Shown here piece by piece: positions 6,327-14,454 of a stretch of DNA of 19,325 nt. A program made the translations under genes and the position numbers. Source of the stretch: an uncultured Planctomycetota bacterium. Its GTDB lineage: Bacteria; Planctomycetota; Planctomycetia; Pirellulales; UBA1268. A model generated the notes under the pieces. The model did not search any database. It saw only the letters and a list, made by a program, of their open reading frames with translations, and was not told where the DNA came from. Positions within the stretch are counted from its first letter, which is position 1. Each line of letters opens with the position of its first letter. Where the stretch lies: NCBI GenBank assembly GCA_905477565.1, contig CAJQGO010000339.1:1-19325 (forward strand). Direction: 5' to 3'.

Positions 6327-7607
6327 ATGAGCCGCGCTTTTAGTGAAACAGCAGGTCTTAATCGACAAGGGAACCTTGCTTGTCTGCTTGCCGCCTCTAG
6401 CATGCTGATTGGTTGCAGTCCTTCTGTAAATCAGCCAGTTAGTCAGTCACTACCTTATGCTGCCTCGACAACACCAGACGAGACCCGCACGACATATCGA
6501 GCCACTCGACCAATTCCAGTTGTAATAAAGCCTGCCCGGCCTTTCCGTGTGGCAGAACTTGACAATCATAAGTTCACAAAAGTGATTGAAAAAAACGGTA
6601 TCCTTCCAGTCTCTGCTGAAATACCAGCAGAACTCCCTCAAGAAAATTCATTTCGAAACCTGAAAAAAATCAAGCATGCAGTGGCCGCAAACGTATCCAC
6701 CGACATACGAAACACCTTTGCCAATTACCTTGATGCCTTTAATCGTCATGATGCCATCGCACTCGCAGCTCACTGGGTAAAGGACGGTGAGAACCTTGAT
6801 CTGGACACTGGGAATCGTATTGTGGGGCAACCTGCGGTCGAACATGTGTTTGATCAACTCTTTGCACGTGATGAAACTGCTCGGATTGGTTTCCAACTCG
6901 ATTCGATTCGACCTATTCGTGATGATGTTGTTGTTGTCGACGGAATATCACAAATGTCTCTCACCGATCAAGGGCCTCGCCGAAGTCGTTTTTCTGCAGT
7001 ACTCGTTCGGCACGAAAACCGTTGGCTCATGGAATCTGTTCGTGAATCTGAAGCATCTGCCGAACCGACTATCCATGACCAGCTCCAACAACTCAATTGG
7101 TTGCGAGGTTTCTGGGAAGATATTAGCGATGGCATCACAGCAAGTCTTCAGTGCGAGTGGAATGAAGAGGGCACTTTTTTAATTCGCCGGCATCTCATCA
7201 CCACGGAGCTTGAGCCCCGTGGTGCTGAAGAGCGACTCGCGTTGGGAATACCAGCCCTTCTACCCAATGAGGAAGCCTCCAAAAAAGTGGGCGATCGTTT
7301 GACTACCACGGAATACATTGGATGGGACCCTCAGCAAGGACAAATTTGCTCCTGGCTCTTTCGCTCAGATGGCCATACCGCTCGCTTTGCTTGGCAACGT
7401 AGTGGTAATGCCTGGTTACTTCAGTCGCTTTCTGATGGCAGTGACAATGAAAGTCCTACTCAATATTTGCTCCAGCAAGCCGGAGAAGATGAATTGACTC
7501 TCGAACACGTATCTGGAAACAACTGTGCATTAATTCCGGAAGCTGATTTTCTCCGCACTGCCCGTCCCATTGAGAGTGCATTCACTTCAGATTCTCTGAT
7601 GAAGTAG
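6327..7607 (+). CDS. lipoprotein with SnoaL-like domain and C-terminal beta-rich domain
   Basis: 426 residues from ATG 6327, chosen because AAGGA lies 7 bases upstream and a lipoprotein signal follows (hydrophobic stretch, lipobox LIGC with Cys30). Two earlier in-frame ATGs (6279, 6297) would add a poor N-terminus. Residues 31-120 are a Pro/basic linker. Residues 125-240 form an SnoaL-like/NTF2-fold domain of the SgcJ/EcaC type (FANYLDAFNRHDAIALAAHW, then VVVVDGISQM and NRWLMESVRE). Residues 250-410 (LNWLRGFWED, EYIGWDPQQGQICSWLFRSDG) resemble the DUF1579/lipocalin-like partner domain often found after SnoaL in planctomycetes. It is expected to be membrane-anchored and periplasmic. NTF2-fold domains bind small hydrophobic ligands or catalyse simple isomerisations; the ligand here is unknown. 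Confidence 0.82.
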   Translation: MSRAFSETAGLNRQGNLACLLAASSMLIGCSPSVNQPVSQSLPYAASTTPDETRTTYRATRPIPVVIKPARPFRVAELDNHKFTKVIEKNGILPVSAEIPAELPQENSFRNLKKIKHAVAANVSTDIRNTFANYLDAFNRHDAIALAAHWVKDGENLDLDTGNRIVGQPAVEHVFDQLFARDETARIGFQLDSIRPIRDDVVVVDGISQMSLTDQGPRRSRFSAVLVRHENRWLMESVRESEASAEPTIHDQLQQLNWLRGFWEDISDGITASLQCEWNEEGTFLIRRHLITTELEPRGAEERLALGIPALLPNEEASKKVGDRLTTTEYIGWDPQQGQICSWLFRSDGHTARFAWQRSGNAWLLQSLSDGSDNESPTQYLLQQAGEDELTLEHVSGNNCALIPEADFLRTARPIESAFTSDSLMK

Positions 7608-7690
7608 CGACTCCCTGACTGCATTGGAAAAAAGTAGGAAAACGTGCCTTCATTTTCTCACCTACCGTGGGATAGACACTATACGTTCTC

Positions 7691-8017
7691 ATGCCACGCT
7701 CTGACTCAAATGTACTAGCTGAACAATGCACAGCTCTGCACATTCGTGGCCCATTGCTTATTGTCGCATCAAGCAGAACCGTCAGCGAACTTGCTCCTTC
7801 GTGGGAGACTGCATTGCGACCTTTGAATATCTCTTACCGAGTGTTTGTCTTTTCTGAGAACTCATGTCACGAACTTGATGAAATTCTTAAAGAGGCCCTC
7901 GATTTTCTTGCAACAACTCTCGCCGCAATCGGCACACAAGATATTCTCAAGGTCGCAAGTCTGGCTGCTTCTCAATCAGATCTACAGTTGATAAGCGTGC
8001 TGTACGAGCCTCAGTAA
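7691..8017 (+). CDS. small protein of unknown function, faint dehydrogenase-like fold
   Basis: 108 residues, not recognised with confidence. The pattern alternates strands and helices: LLIVASS, helix, YRVFVFS, helix (DEILKEALDF), TTLAAIG, then TQDILKVASLAA. This order is like the N-terminal nucleotide-binding part of iron-type alcohol dehydrogenases and dehydroquinate-synthase-like enzymes, whose GGGSxxDxxK loop would correspond to the shortened IGTQDILK here. The metal-binding C-terminal half is missing, so it would be a remnant or a reduced domain. No Shine-Dalgarno is visible before ATG 7691. The last 71 bases overlap the end of the convergent PDZ gene. Reality as a protein is likely but not certain. 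Confidence 0.5.
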   Translation: MPRSDSNVLAEQCTALHIRGPLLIVASSRTVSELAPSWETALRPLNISYRVFVFSENSCHELDEILKEALDFLATTLAAIGTQDILKVASLAASQSDLQLISVLYEPQ

Positions 8018-8921
8018 AATCCGATCTTTTCGTATTTTTATCAATCACTTCGGTATGTGATTCAAGAACGTACAGCATTGTATTGACTCGATCTCGAATA
8101 CCCTCTGGTACGGCTTGGAGGGATTCCTGAGAAATGAGAAGCTGGTCAAAAATACATTTTCCGTCCAGTGAATGCACTTGTAATCGAGTCTCCCTACCTT
8201 GCGTCAAACGAATGATACAATCCGCGTCTTCTCTCAGAAGCACAACGGGCTCCAAAGTTGCATTCCAATTCCTCATGTCCGTTGAAGGGGTTGCACTCCC
8301 GCTTACTTGATGTGATTGTGTTTCACTTGTTGCATTCATGTGCTGAGAGCGACTGTCCTTACTCATTGTCACTGACTCATGGATCTGCCTTTCGGGAATT
8401 TGCTTTTGATAATTTTGTGAAAGTGTTATCACTCTACGGTCACCCGAACGAATGAATAAGACTTCTGGGGGTTTGTGATGTTCGCCTCGTCCCTGATGTA
8501 AATATGTATCCAAGAGCAAAGAAAACTGTTCCGGCAGAAGGAGGTATTGTTCGTCGAATTGGACAAGTATGTCATGTGGCTTGAGGCCGATACGGTCTGC
8601 TGCAGAATCTTTCTGGACACTATCAACTACAAGACCTTCATTGTGGCTTAGTATCAGTTGATGACGGACAACTTCTGGGACGCGGGACAGTTCGGCTCCA
8701 AACTGTTTCAGTGATGTCTTTGAATCATTTGACCCTGCCAACTCACCAGGACGTTGGTGATGTGTATGAGACCCTTGAACAAACGCTTGTCCTTCTTCAA
8801 AAGCTGGCTGACTTCCAAGGACTCCAGATGCCAGGAAAGCTACTTCGACGCCCGCAAACAGCGCATAGAAAATAATTGAATGAATTTGCTCTACAGACTT
8901 TTGACGCGAACTAAAAATCAC
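7947..8921 (-). CDS. PDZ-domain membrane-anchored or secreted protein
   Basis: 324 residues from a GTG start at 8921 (GGGGTAAGG just upstream; no ATG is available before the PDZ domain). Residues 12-36 (hydrophobic, IIFYALFAGVEVAFLASG) are a signal peptide or membrane anchor. A PDZ domain spans about 88-168: GLVVDSVQKDSAADRIGLKPHDILVQ, continued to RSGDRRVITLS. There is no protease domain, so it is a binding protein rather than a DegP-type enzyme. Residues 170-215 are a polar linker. The C-terminal part (RETRLQVHSLDGKCIFDQLL, then AVPEGIRDRV) follows a pattern seen in planctomycete PDZ proteins of unknown role, possibly periplasmic scaffolds. Its end overlaps the plus-strand 108-residue ORF by 71 bases; its start is divergent from the secreted protein at 9242. 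Confidence 0.82.
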   Translation of the reverse strand: MIFSSRQKSVEQIHSIIFYALFAGVEVAFLASGVLGSQPAFEEGQAFVQGSHTHHQRPGELAGSNDSKTSLKQFGAELSRVPEVVRHQLILSHNEGLVVDSVQKDSAADRIGLKPHDILVQFDEQYLLLPEQFSLLLDTYLHQGRGEHHKPPEVLFIRSGDRRVITLSQNYQKQIPERQIHESVTMSKDSRSQHMNATSETQSHQVSGSATPSTDMRNWNATLEPVVLLREDADCIIRLTQGRETRLQVHSLDGKCIFDQLLISQESLQAVPEGIRDRVNTMLYVLESHTEVIDKNTKRSDFTEARTARLSTVDLIEKQPDLRP

Positions 8922-9241
8922 ACCTTACCCCACGACTCGAAAAGTTTATGAGCCGTCCAATTCTTGGCTCAATGGAGTGAGGGTTTGTGACGTTTTTGTT
9001 GCTGTGACACCAGACCTGTCACCTCCAATAATCATGAGACACCCTGATCTTTTAGTCTGGGTAATCTAAAGAAAACACGCCCACAGCGTAGAATCCGGTG
9101 AAGACATGACACAGGCAAATGTGGATAAGCCTGCCGCCTGATGAAGGTTGGCCACATAAACCGAGTGACTCCGGACGATTCCTTTTATCGTCACAGCCAA
9201 TTTTTTCTGCACTCGAATTCGTTGTTCAAAGGAATATCTGC
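8922..9241. other. divergent intergenic region, PDZ gene / secreted protein gene
   Basis: A 320-bp gap between divergent starts. It contains a short hairpin GAGCC...GGCTC (8950-8970) and the inverted repeat at 9004-9022. An in-frame upstream extension of the plus gene (ATG at 9119, 41 codons) exists but would place a polar stretch before the signal peptide, so I treat it as non-coding. No RNA gene or terminator seen. Confidence 0.55.
9004..9022. promoter_or_regulatory. inverted repeat GTGACA-N7-TGTCAC, possible operator
   Basis: Perfect 6-bp arms (9004-9009 and 9017-9022) around a 7-base spacer, with another GTGAC at 8987-8991. It lies about 85 bases from the PDZ start and 220 from the plus-strand start. 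The spacing does not match the CRP (TGTGA-N6-TCACA) or FNR consensus. Binding by a dimeric regulator is a guess. Confidence 0.3.
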
Positions 9242-10318
9242 ATGACACTCGTAATCAACCGTGTCTTTCTTATCCTCGTCGCCACTGGATACTCTCTTAG
9301 CGTGTTTTCAGACACACTGGCATCTGAGAACACTGCTCCGCCTGCGTCAGGAGAACAGTCCAAAACGGAAACCATCGCACCGGCAAAGCCAGTTGTGACT
9401 AAGAAACCGGTACTCCTTCCAGGGACCGGTGTGCTTATCAAGAATGGCACTGATACTTTTGAAGATGAAAACTGGAAATGGTATCACCGCCACCCAAAAA
9501 GCTCACGAGAACAAGACAAGCGGATGCGAAGCCCTCTCGGTAAGAGCAACAATGGACTGTGGTTCGAGGGACCGAAGAGAGGCACACCAGACGTTGTTAA
9601 GCGGGTCGAACTCCCGGCGCCAGGATTGGAGGGCAGTGAGCATGGCTTGCTTATTGCAACGTTACGAGCGGGGATTCCTGGACGACTCACCTATCGAATG
9701 ATGCAGGATGATCTCATTTTTAATATGTCGAAAGCTGCTGGACGCGGCCTTTCTGTCGCTGACAATCCTAGCGTAGTGACTCGCGTCTATTTGCCACCCT
9801 TTGCACAATGGGAACAACGCAATGGAGCGTCATTTGGTTTCCGCTGTGGTTGCACAACACACGCTATCATCACAGGAAAAGAACACCCTGATCGTGGTGA
9901 TTTTGGAGTTGAAGAATACTGGCCTGGCATGTTTATTGTTTTTGAACCAGGTGACGGTAAAGAGAAAAGTAATTCTGCATATCTACGTGTACGGGGGGAT
10001 CGTCGCGGCCGAGGCATGCGTGGACCAACGATTTCAGAAACGGAACTCGGCTGGTGGACGCTTGGAATGAGTTTTTCACGCGATGGAAAAGTTCATTACT
10101 TTGCTAGTCAAGGCGTTGATGATCTGACTATGAATGACCATCTCACAACTCAAAATCCGTACGGTTATCGTACGGAGTGGGTAAAAACATTTTTCTACAA
10201 CGTTTGTAGTCAAGATGATGGCAAGACATGGAGCACGCCTTGGGTCATTGATGATCCAAAGACCTTCTTTGTTAGACGGCAGAATATGGCTCGGTCGAGT
10301 CAGAAGTCGCAGCGGTAA
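9242..10318 (+). CDS. secreted protein of unknown function
   Basis: 358 residues from ATG 9242, supported by AAAGGA 8 bases upstream and a signal peptide directly after it (NRVFLILVATGYSLSVFS, likely cleaved near ASEN). Residues 33-70 are a Pro/Thr/Lys-rich linker. The rest is rich in aromatic residues and Gly: ENWKWYHRHPKSSREQD, NNGLWFEGPKRGTPD, ASFGFRCGC, GWWTLGMSFSRDGKVHYFAS, DDGKTWSTPWVIDDP. These look like a conserved beta-rich extracellular fold, perhaps a concanavalin-like or sialidase-like sandwich, but I recognise no catalytic motif and assign no function. The last 47 bases overlap the end of the convergent transporter ATPase gene. It seems to be a single-gene unit. Confidence 0.75.
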   Translation: MTLVINRVFLILVATGYSLSVFSDTLASENTAPPASGEQSKTETIAPAKPVVTKKPVLLPGTGVLIKNGTDTFEDENWKWYHRHPKSSREQDKRMRSPLGKSNNGLWFEGPKRGTPDVVKRVELPAPGLEGSEHGLLIATLRAGIPGRLTYRMMQDDLIFNMSKAAGRGLSVADNPSVVTRVYLPPFAQWEQRNGASFGFRCGCTTHAIITGKEHPDRGDFGVEEYWPGMFIVFEPGDGKEKSNSAYLRVRGDRRGRGMRGPTISETELGWWTLGMSFSRDGKVHYFASQGVDDLTMNDHLTTQNPYGYRTEWVKTFFYNVCSQDDGKTWSTPWVIDDPKTFFVRRQNMARSSQKSQR

Positions 10319-11363
10319 TCGCGGCCTGCATTTCTACAGAGGTTTTTGCTGCATCACCACCGCAGCGTTCCAGTTCCCGGCTGGCAACATGGCAGTGGAG
10401 GCGGTGGCCTGCGAGGTCGACCTGGGGGGGCTCGACCTCGCGGCAGACCGTTTCTGCCAGAGGGCATCGCGGATGAAAACGGCAGCCTGCTGGGGGCCGA
10501 GAAGGACTTGGCACATCGCCAGTAAGTACGATTCTCTGCCGACGGTTCTTCACTTCAACGCTGGGAACTGCTGAAAATAGTGCAAGCGTATATGGATGAA
10601 GTGGTTGCTGACACAGCTGCCCCACTTCTGCAGACTCGACAATCTGGCCAAGGTACATGACAGCGACATTATCAGCCAGATACTCCACCACAGAAAGATC
10701 ATGAGAGATAAAAAGATAGGTCAAACCAAGTTCCTGTTTGAGCTCCTTCAAGAGGTTTATAACCTGCGCCTGAATTGAAACATCCAGAGCTGAGACCGGT
10801 TCATCAAGAACAAGAAATTCGGGTTTAAGTACAAGCGCGCGAGCTATAGCGATTCGTTGCCGCTGACCGCCTGAAAACTCATGTGGGTATCGCTCTAGAA
10901 CAGCAGGAGATAGCCCTGTGCGCTCAAGAGCTTGCTTCATTTGCTCTAATCGAGCACTTTCATCACCCATTTTATGAAGAATAAGTCCCTCTTCGAGAAT
11001 TGAACGTATCTTCATCCGAGGATTAAGCGAGCCGTAAGGATCTTGAAAGACAATCTGCATGCGGCGACGCAGAGATCGTAAACCACGTGCGTTCTGTTTC
11101 CGAACAGAATGATTATCAAACAGAACTTCACCATCGGTTGGTTCTACAAGCCGTAGAAGACTTCGGCCAACGGTGGTCTTTCCACAGCCACTTTCACCAA
11201 CAAGCCCGAGTGTTTTACCTCTAGGAATATCAAACGTCACCCCATCTACTGCCTTTACGGAACCCACCTGACGACGTAACAATCCCTTCTTAATTGGAAA
11301 GTGTGTTTTTAAATCCTTCACCTGCAGGAATGGCAGATCGGTCTCAGGGTGTTGTTCACTCAC
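10272..11363 (-). CDS. peptide-type ABC importer ATPase, OppF/DppF type
   Basis: 363 residues. Cytoplasmic ATPase that with the OppD-type partner powers the importer encoded upstream. Walker A is GESGCGKT (56-63), Q-loop QDPYGSLNP (about 108-116), signature SGGQRQR (164-170), Walker B LVLDE (184-188) and H-loop His221, so it should be catalytically competent. The C-terminal oligopeptide-transporter extension has Cys294, 300, 307 and 324 (C-x5-C-x6-C-x16-C), the pattern that holds a [4Fe-4S] cluster in Dpp/Opp ATPases. It begins with GTG, overlapping the stop of the preceding gene by 4 bases (GTGA), with GGAG 9 bases upstream, so translation is coupled. About 35 residues after Cys324 are a non-conserved tail; its end overlaps the convergent gene by 47 bases. 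No terminator is visible. Peptide versus other solute cannot be decided. Confidence 0.93.
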   Translation of the reverse strand: MSEQHPETDLPFLQVKDLKTHFPIKKGLLRRQVGSVKAVDGVTFDIPRGKTLGLVGESGCGKTTVGRSLLRLVEPTDGEVLFDNHSVRKQNARGLRSLRRRMQIVFQDPYGSLNPRMKIRSILEEGLILHKMGDESARLEQMKQALERTGLSPAVLERYPHEFSGGQRQRIAIARALVLKPEFLVLDEPVSALDVSIQAQVINLLKELKQELGLTYLFISHDLSVVEYLADNVAVMYLGQIVESAEVGQLCQQPLHPYTLALFSAVPSVEVKNRRQRIVLTGDVPSPSRPPAGCRFHPRCPLAETVCREVEPPQVDLAGHRLHCHVASRELERCGGDAAKTSVEMQAAITAATSDSTEPYSAV

Positions 11364-12355
11364 GAATTGATCTCCTCAGCAAAGTGACAGCGAACGAAAT
11401 GTCCCGGACTAATTTCCCGGAGTGCTGGCGGATCTAATTTACATTGGGGTTCCCTAGCATGGCTGCAACGTGGATGAAATCGACAACCTGAAGGAAAGTT
11501 TTGCGGCAGCGGAACCATTCCCGGAATTGTTGCCAACGGTGATCGGTCTCGGGCATCAACGTTTGGCCGAGCTTGAAGGAGTCCTATCGTGTAAGGATGA
11601 AGTGGGTGACTAAAAAGCTCAACGGCTGATGCCTGCTCAACAATCTGACCAGCGTACATCACTGCAACGTCATCACATGTTTCGGCAACAACACCAAGGT
11701 CATGGGTTATCAATAAAATCGCTGTACCGAGACGTGACCGCAAGTCATCGAGAAGATCGAGAATCTGCGCTTGAATTGTTACATCCAGTGCCGTTGTCGG
11801 CTCGTCAGCAATAATCAGATCTGGTTCACAGGCCAAAGCAATTGCAATCATCACTCGTTGTCGCATACCCCCAGACAACTGGTGAGGATATTCATCGAGC
11901 CGTTGCTCAGGGGCGGCAACACGAACGAGGCGCAGCATCTCAAGGGCCCGTGACCGGGCCTCGGAACGACTCACTTTGCGATGCAACTGAACTACTTCGG
12001 CAATCTGGTTTCCGATTGTAAAAACCGGATTGAGGCTGGTCATCGGCTCCTGAAAAATCATGCCGATGCGGCCGCCTCGTACTTTTCTCAATTGTTTTTC
12101 AGGCGCGGTTACCAAATCAATGCTCTCGCCCTCTGTGGTGAACGTAATTGATCCCGACTCAATTCGACCAGGGGACGAGACAAGCCGTAATGTCGACATG
12201 GCTGTCACGCTTTTACCGCAACCACTTTCACCCACTAAGCCGAGCGTCCGTCCTCGCTCTATTGATAAAGAGACCCCATCAACAGCAGGAAGCCTGCCCT
12301 CTGATGTATGAAAGACCGTGACTAAATCTTTTATTTCAAGTAGCGGGGCTGCCAT
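11360..12355 (-). CDS. peptide-type ABC importer ATPase, OppD/DppD type
   Basis: 331 residues, full length for the family. Walker A is GESGCGKS (42-49), Q-loop [10 protein letters not shown] (101-110), signature LSGGMRQR (160-167), Walker B LIIADE (180-185), H-loop His218. All ATP-hydrolysis motifs are intact; it pairs with the OppF-type subunit. The C-terminal domain carries Cys291, 297, 305 and 323 (C-x5-C-x7-C-x17-C), matching the iron-sulfur motif of Dpp/Opp ATPases. The ATG shares one base with the TAA of the preceding permease (TAATG) and the TGA overlaps the next start by 4 bases, so it is embedded in a translationally coupled operon. Confidence 0.94.
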   Translation of the reverse strand: MAAPLLEIKDLVTVFHTSEGRLPAVDGVSLSIERGRTLGLVGESGCGKSVTAMSTLRLVSSPGRIESGSITFTTEGESIDLVTAPEKQLRKVRGGRIGMIFQEPMTSLNPVFTIGNQIAEVVQLHRKVSRSEARSRALEMLRLVRVAAPEQRLDEYPHQLSGGMRQRVMIAIALACEPDLIIADEPTTALDVTIQAQILDLLDDLRSRLGTAILLITHDLGVVAETCDDVAVMYAGQIVEQASAVELFSHPLHPYTIGLLQARPNVDARDRSPLATIPGMVPLPQNFPSGCRFHPRCSHAREPQCKLDPPALREISPGHFVRCHFAEEINS

Positions 12356-13461
12356 TATTTTTTTGCCTCACGCAACCTTGGATCTGTTGCTTCCTGGAGA
12401 CCTTCACCAACAAGGTTGTAGGCCAGCACAGTAAGAAATATTCCCACACCCGGAAAAACAACCAGCCACCAGAGCTGAAGATTGCTGCGAGCACTGTTCA
12501 AAACTGAACCCCAACTCGCTGTCGGTGGTGGTGGTCCGAATCCTAGAAATGATAACGAACCCTCTACCAGGATTGCTGAGGCAATTCCAAATGTTATTGG
12601 CACTAAAACAGGTGCTAAGGCATTAGGCAAGATGTGTCGAAACATAATTCGCAGTGAGCCCGCTCCTGTTGCGCGTGCTGCCATGACGAATTCCGTTTGC
12701 CGAAGCCTCAGGAATTCTGCACGTGTCAGCCGAGCAATTCCTGTCCAACCGGTTGCACCAATAATTGCCATGGTCTTCCAGATAGTCGGCTTCTCAACAA
12801 CAGCAATGAGAGCCAGTATTAATACCAACGTTGGAATACACATCACAATCTCGGTAAGGCGACTGGTTATCATGTCTACCCAACCACCGAAATAGCCACC
12901 CAATGCTCCGACCAGGACGCCAATGGAACCGGCCAGACCCATAGAGACAAATCCAACTAATAATGCAATCGTGGTACCGTGAACCATTTTTGCAAAAATA
13001 TCGACACCGTATTGATCTGTACCAAATAGATTCAGTCGGTTGGGATGTCCTTCATCCCGAGAGGGGTTCTCGCGACGACCCGGCCATTCATTCTCTCGAA
13101 CGCGGCGATATGGATCCTGAAATACAAGTGGCCAAACCGCCCAACTCTCGGGATCTTTCTGCTTCAGGTTCTTGGGATATGTTCCACGAAATTTGTCTTT
13201 CGTAAATATTGGGGATTCCCAACTGCGATTGAAGTATCCAAGACATGGAAAATAGAGGTCGCCCTTATAACTGCAGATCACTGGTTTTGTTCCTGCTATT
13301 GCGGGCGCAAAGAGAGCTACAAATGTCAGAAATAAAACGAAACCAAGAGCCAGCATTCCGATTGGTCTGCGACGGTATCGTTGCCACGCATCTGACCAAA
13401 AACCTTGAGATGGATTGGCGGCATCTATCTCTTCAGTCACTCTCAAGTTTTCTTGACTCAT
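12355..13461 (-). CDS. peptide-type ABC importer permease, OppC/YejE-like with long external insert
   Basis: 368 residues, longer than a typical OppC (about 300). TM1 is residues 36-56 ([19 protein letters not shown]). A roughly 90-residue extracytoplasmic loop follows (58-147: [19 protein letters not shown] to [14 protein letters not shown] and [15 protein letters not shown]). The remaining membrane segments carry the EAA coupling motif ([20 protein letters not shown], about 259-278) that contacts the ATPases. The loop resembles E. coli YejE (KPLLVRYDGSWYFPLL, from memory), a subunit of the YejABEF peptide/microcin C importer, more than OppC. Two cysteines (63, 73) in the loop could form a disulfide. 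ATG 13461 directly follows the TAA of the first permease. Confidence 0.92.
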   Translation of the reverse strand: MSQENLRVTEEIDAANPSQGFWSDAWQRYRRRPIGMLALGFVLFLTFVALFAPAIAGTKPVICSYKGDLYFPCLGYFNRSWESPIFTKDKFRGTYPKNLKQKDPESWAVWPLVFQDPYRRVRENEWPGRRENPSRDEGHPNRLNLFGTDQYGVDIFAKMVHGTTIALLVGFVSMGLAGSIGVLVGALGGYFGGWVDMITSRLTEIVMCIPTLVLILALIAVVEKPTIWKTMAIIGATGWTGIARLTRAEFLRLRQTEFVMAARATGAGSLRIMFRHILPNALAPVLVPITFGIASAILVEGSLSFLGFGPPPPTASWGSVLNSARSNLQLWWLVVFPGVGIFLTVLAYNLVGEGLQEATDPRLREAKK

Positions 13462-14451
13462 TTATTCAACATTCACTCGGGGATCGACAATGCTGTAGAG
13501 AAGATCTGCAAGTAGCTGGCCTACGAGCGTGAGTACACTGAACATCAATGTAAGACCCATGATGGTTGGATAATCACGTTCCCGAATACTTTCAAAGAAA
13601 AGTCGCCCCATGCCTGGCCATGTGAAAATCTGCTCAATGATGACAGATCCACCTACGAGTGCTGGAAGAGACAGTCCAAGAAGGGTGACCAGCGGTATAA
13701 GCGTGTTTCGAAAGGCATGATGTACCAGAACTCTCCAAGGTCCGGCGCCTTTCGCACGAGCCGTGCGAATAAAATCTTGTCTCACTACCTCTTCAAGATT
13801 TGCTTTGATAAACCGACTATTATACGCAAGAACAACATACGTCTGACAGGTTATTGGCAGAATTGCATGCCATGCAACATCTGCACAACGAGCGTAAAAA
13901 GGAGCGTCACTCGACAAGTCACTCATGCCAAAGAGAGGCAACTCCCACCGTGTATCCCGCAACCAGACTGCGAAGATGATCTGAAGAAAAAGTGCAGCGA
14001 CAAATGTCGGGAAAGAATACAGAGCGTAGAGAACAAGCCCTGTAAAACGCTCATCAATTCGCCCACCTCTGGCTGATGCATAAAGACCCAATGGTATCGC
14101 CAGAAACCATGTTAAAAAAAGCGCTGTTCCCGAAATCAGGACTGTTGGTCCGATCCGTTCACCAATGAGCTGCGTCACCGGTTGCTTACGCGTTATTGAC
14201 CTACCCAAATCTCCTTGAATGACTTTACTAATCCATTGCACATATCCGATGGGCCAAGGCTTATCGAGCCCATAGATCTCAAGCATTCTCTGTTGATCTT
14301 CAGGGTTAAGCTTCCTACTCGGATCACTTTCACCAAGCTGCACAGTCAACGGATTGCCAGGCATTGACCTCGCTAAACCATAAACCATGAGTGTAATAAC
14401 AACGAGCGTCACAAGACCGAGTAACACTCTTCGAAGTAAGTAAGCAACCAT
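13462..14451 (-). CDS. peptide-type ABC importer permease, OppB/DppB type
   Basis: 329 residues from ATG 14451. A GTG at 14454 is one codon earlier but too close to the ribosome binding site. The N-terminal MVAYLLRRVLLGLVTLVVIT is the standard first membrane segment of OppB/DppB. A periplasmic region contains RSMPGNPLTVQLG and IYGLDKPWPIGYVQW (family hallmark YGLDKP). The EAA motif is DFIRTARAKGAGPWRVLVHH, followed by LSLPALVGGSVIIEQIFTWPGMGRLFFES, another hallmark that is close to invariant in the family. It forms a heterodimeric channel with the OppC-type permease. The start follows the stop of the binding-protein gene by 3 bases. Confidence 0.93.
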   Translation of the reverse strand: MVAYLLRRVLLGLVTLVVITLMVYGLARSMPGNPLTVQLGESDPSRKLNPEDQQRMLEIYGLDKPWPIGYVQWISKVIQGDLGRSITRKQPVTQLIGERIGPTVLISGTALFLTWFLAIPLGLYASARGGRIDERFTGLVLYALYSFPTFVAALFLQIIFAVWLRDTRWELPLFGMSDLSSDAPFYARCADVAWHAILPITCQTYVVLAYNSRFIKANLEEVVRQDFIRTARAKGAGPWRVLVHHAFRNTLIPLVTLLGLSLPALVGGSVIIEQIFTWPGMGRLFFESIRERDYPTIMGLTLMFSVLTLVGQLLADLLYSIVDPRVNVE

Positions 14452-14454
14452 CAC

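Noticed and set aside
9100..9170. Possible c-di-GMP (GEMM-type) riboswitch: CACAGGCAAA ... AAGCCTGCCGCCTGATG
   Set aside because: The GGCAAA and GCC boxes are suggestive, but the conserved GAAA tetraloop and the receptor spacing are missing, so the fold cannot form as in known examples.
9119..9241. Longer form of the secreted protein starting at ATG 9119
   Set aside because: It would put 41 polar residues before an evident signal peptide, whereas ATG 9242 has AAAGGA at proper spacing.
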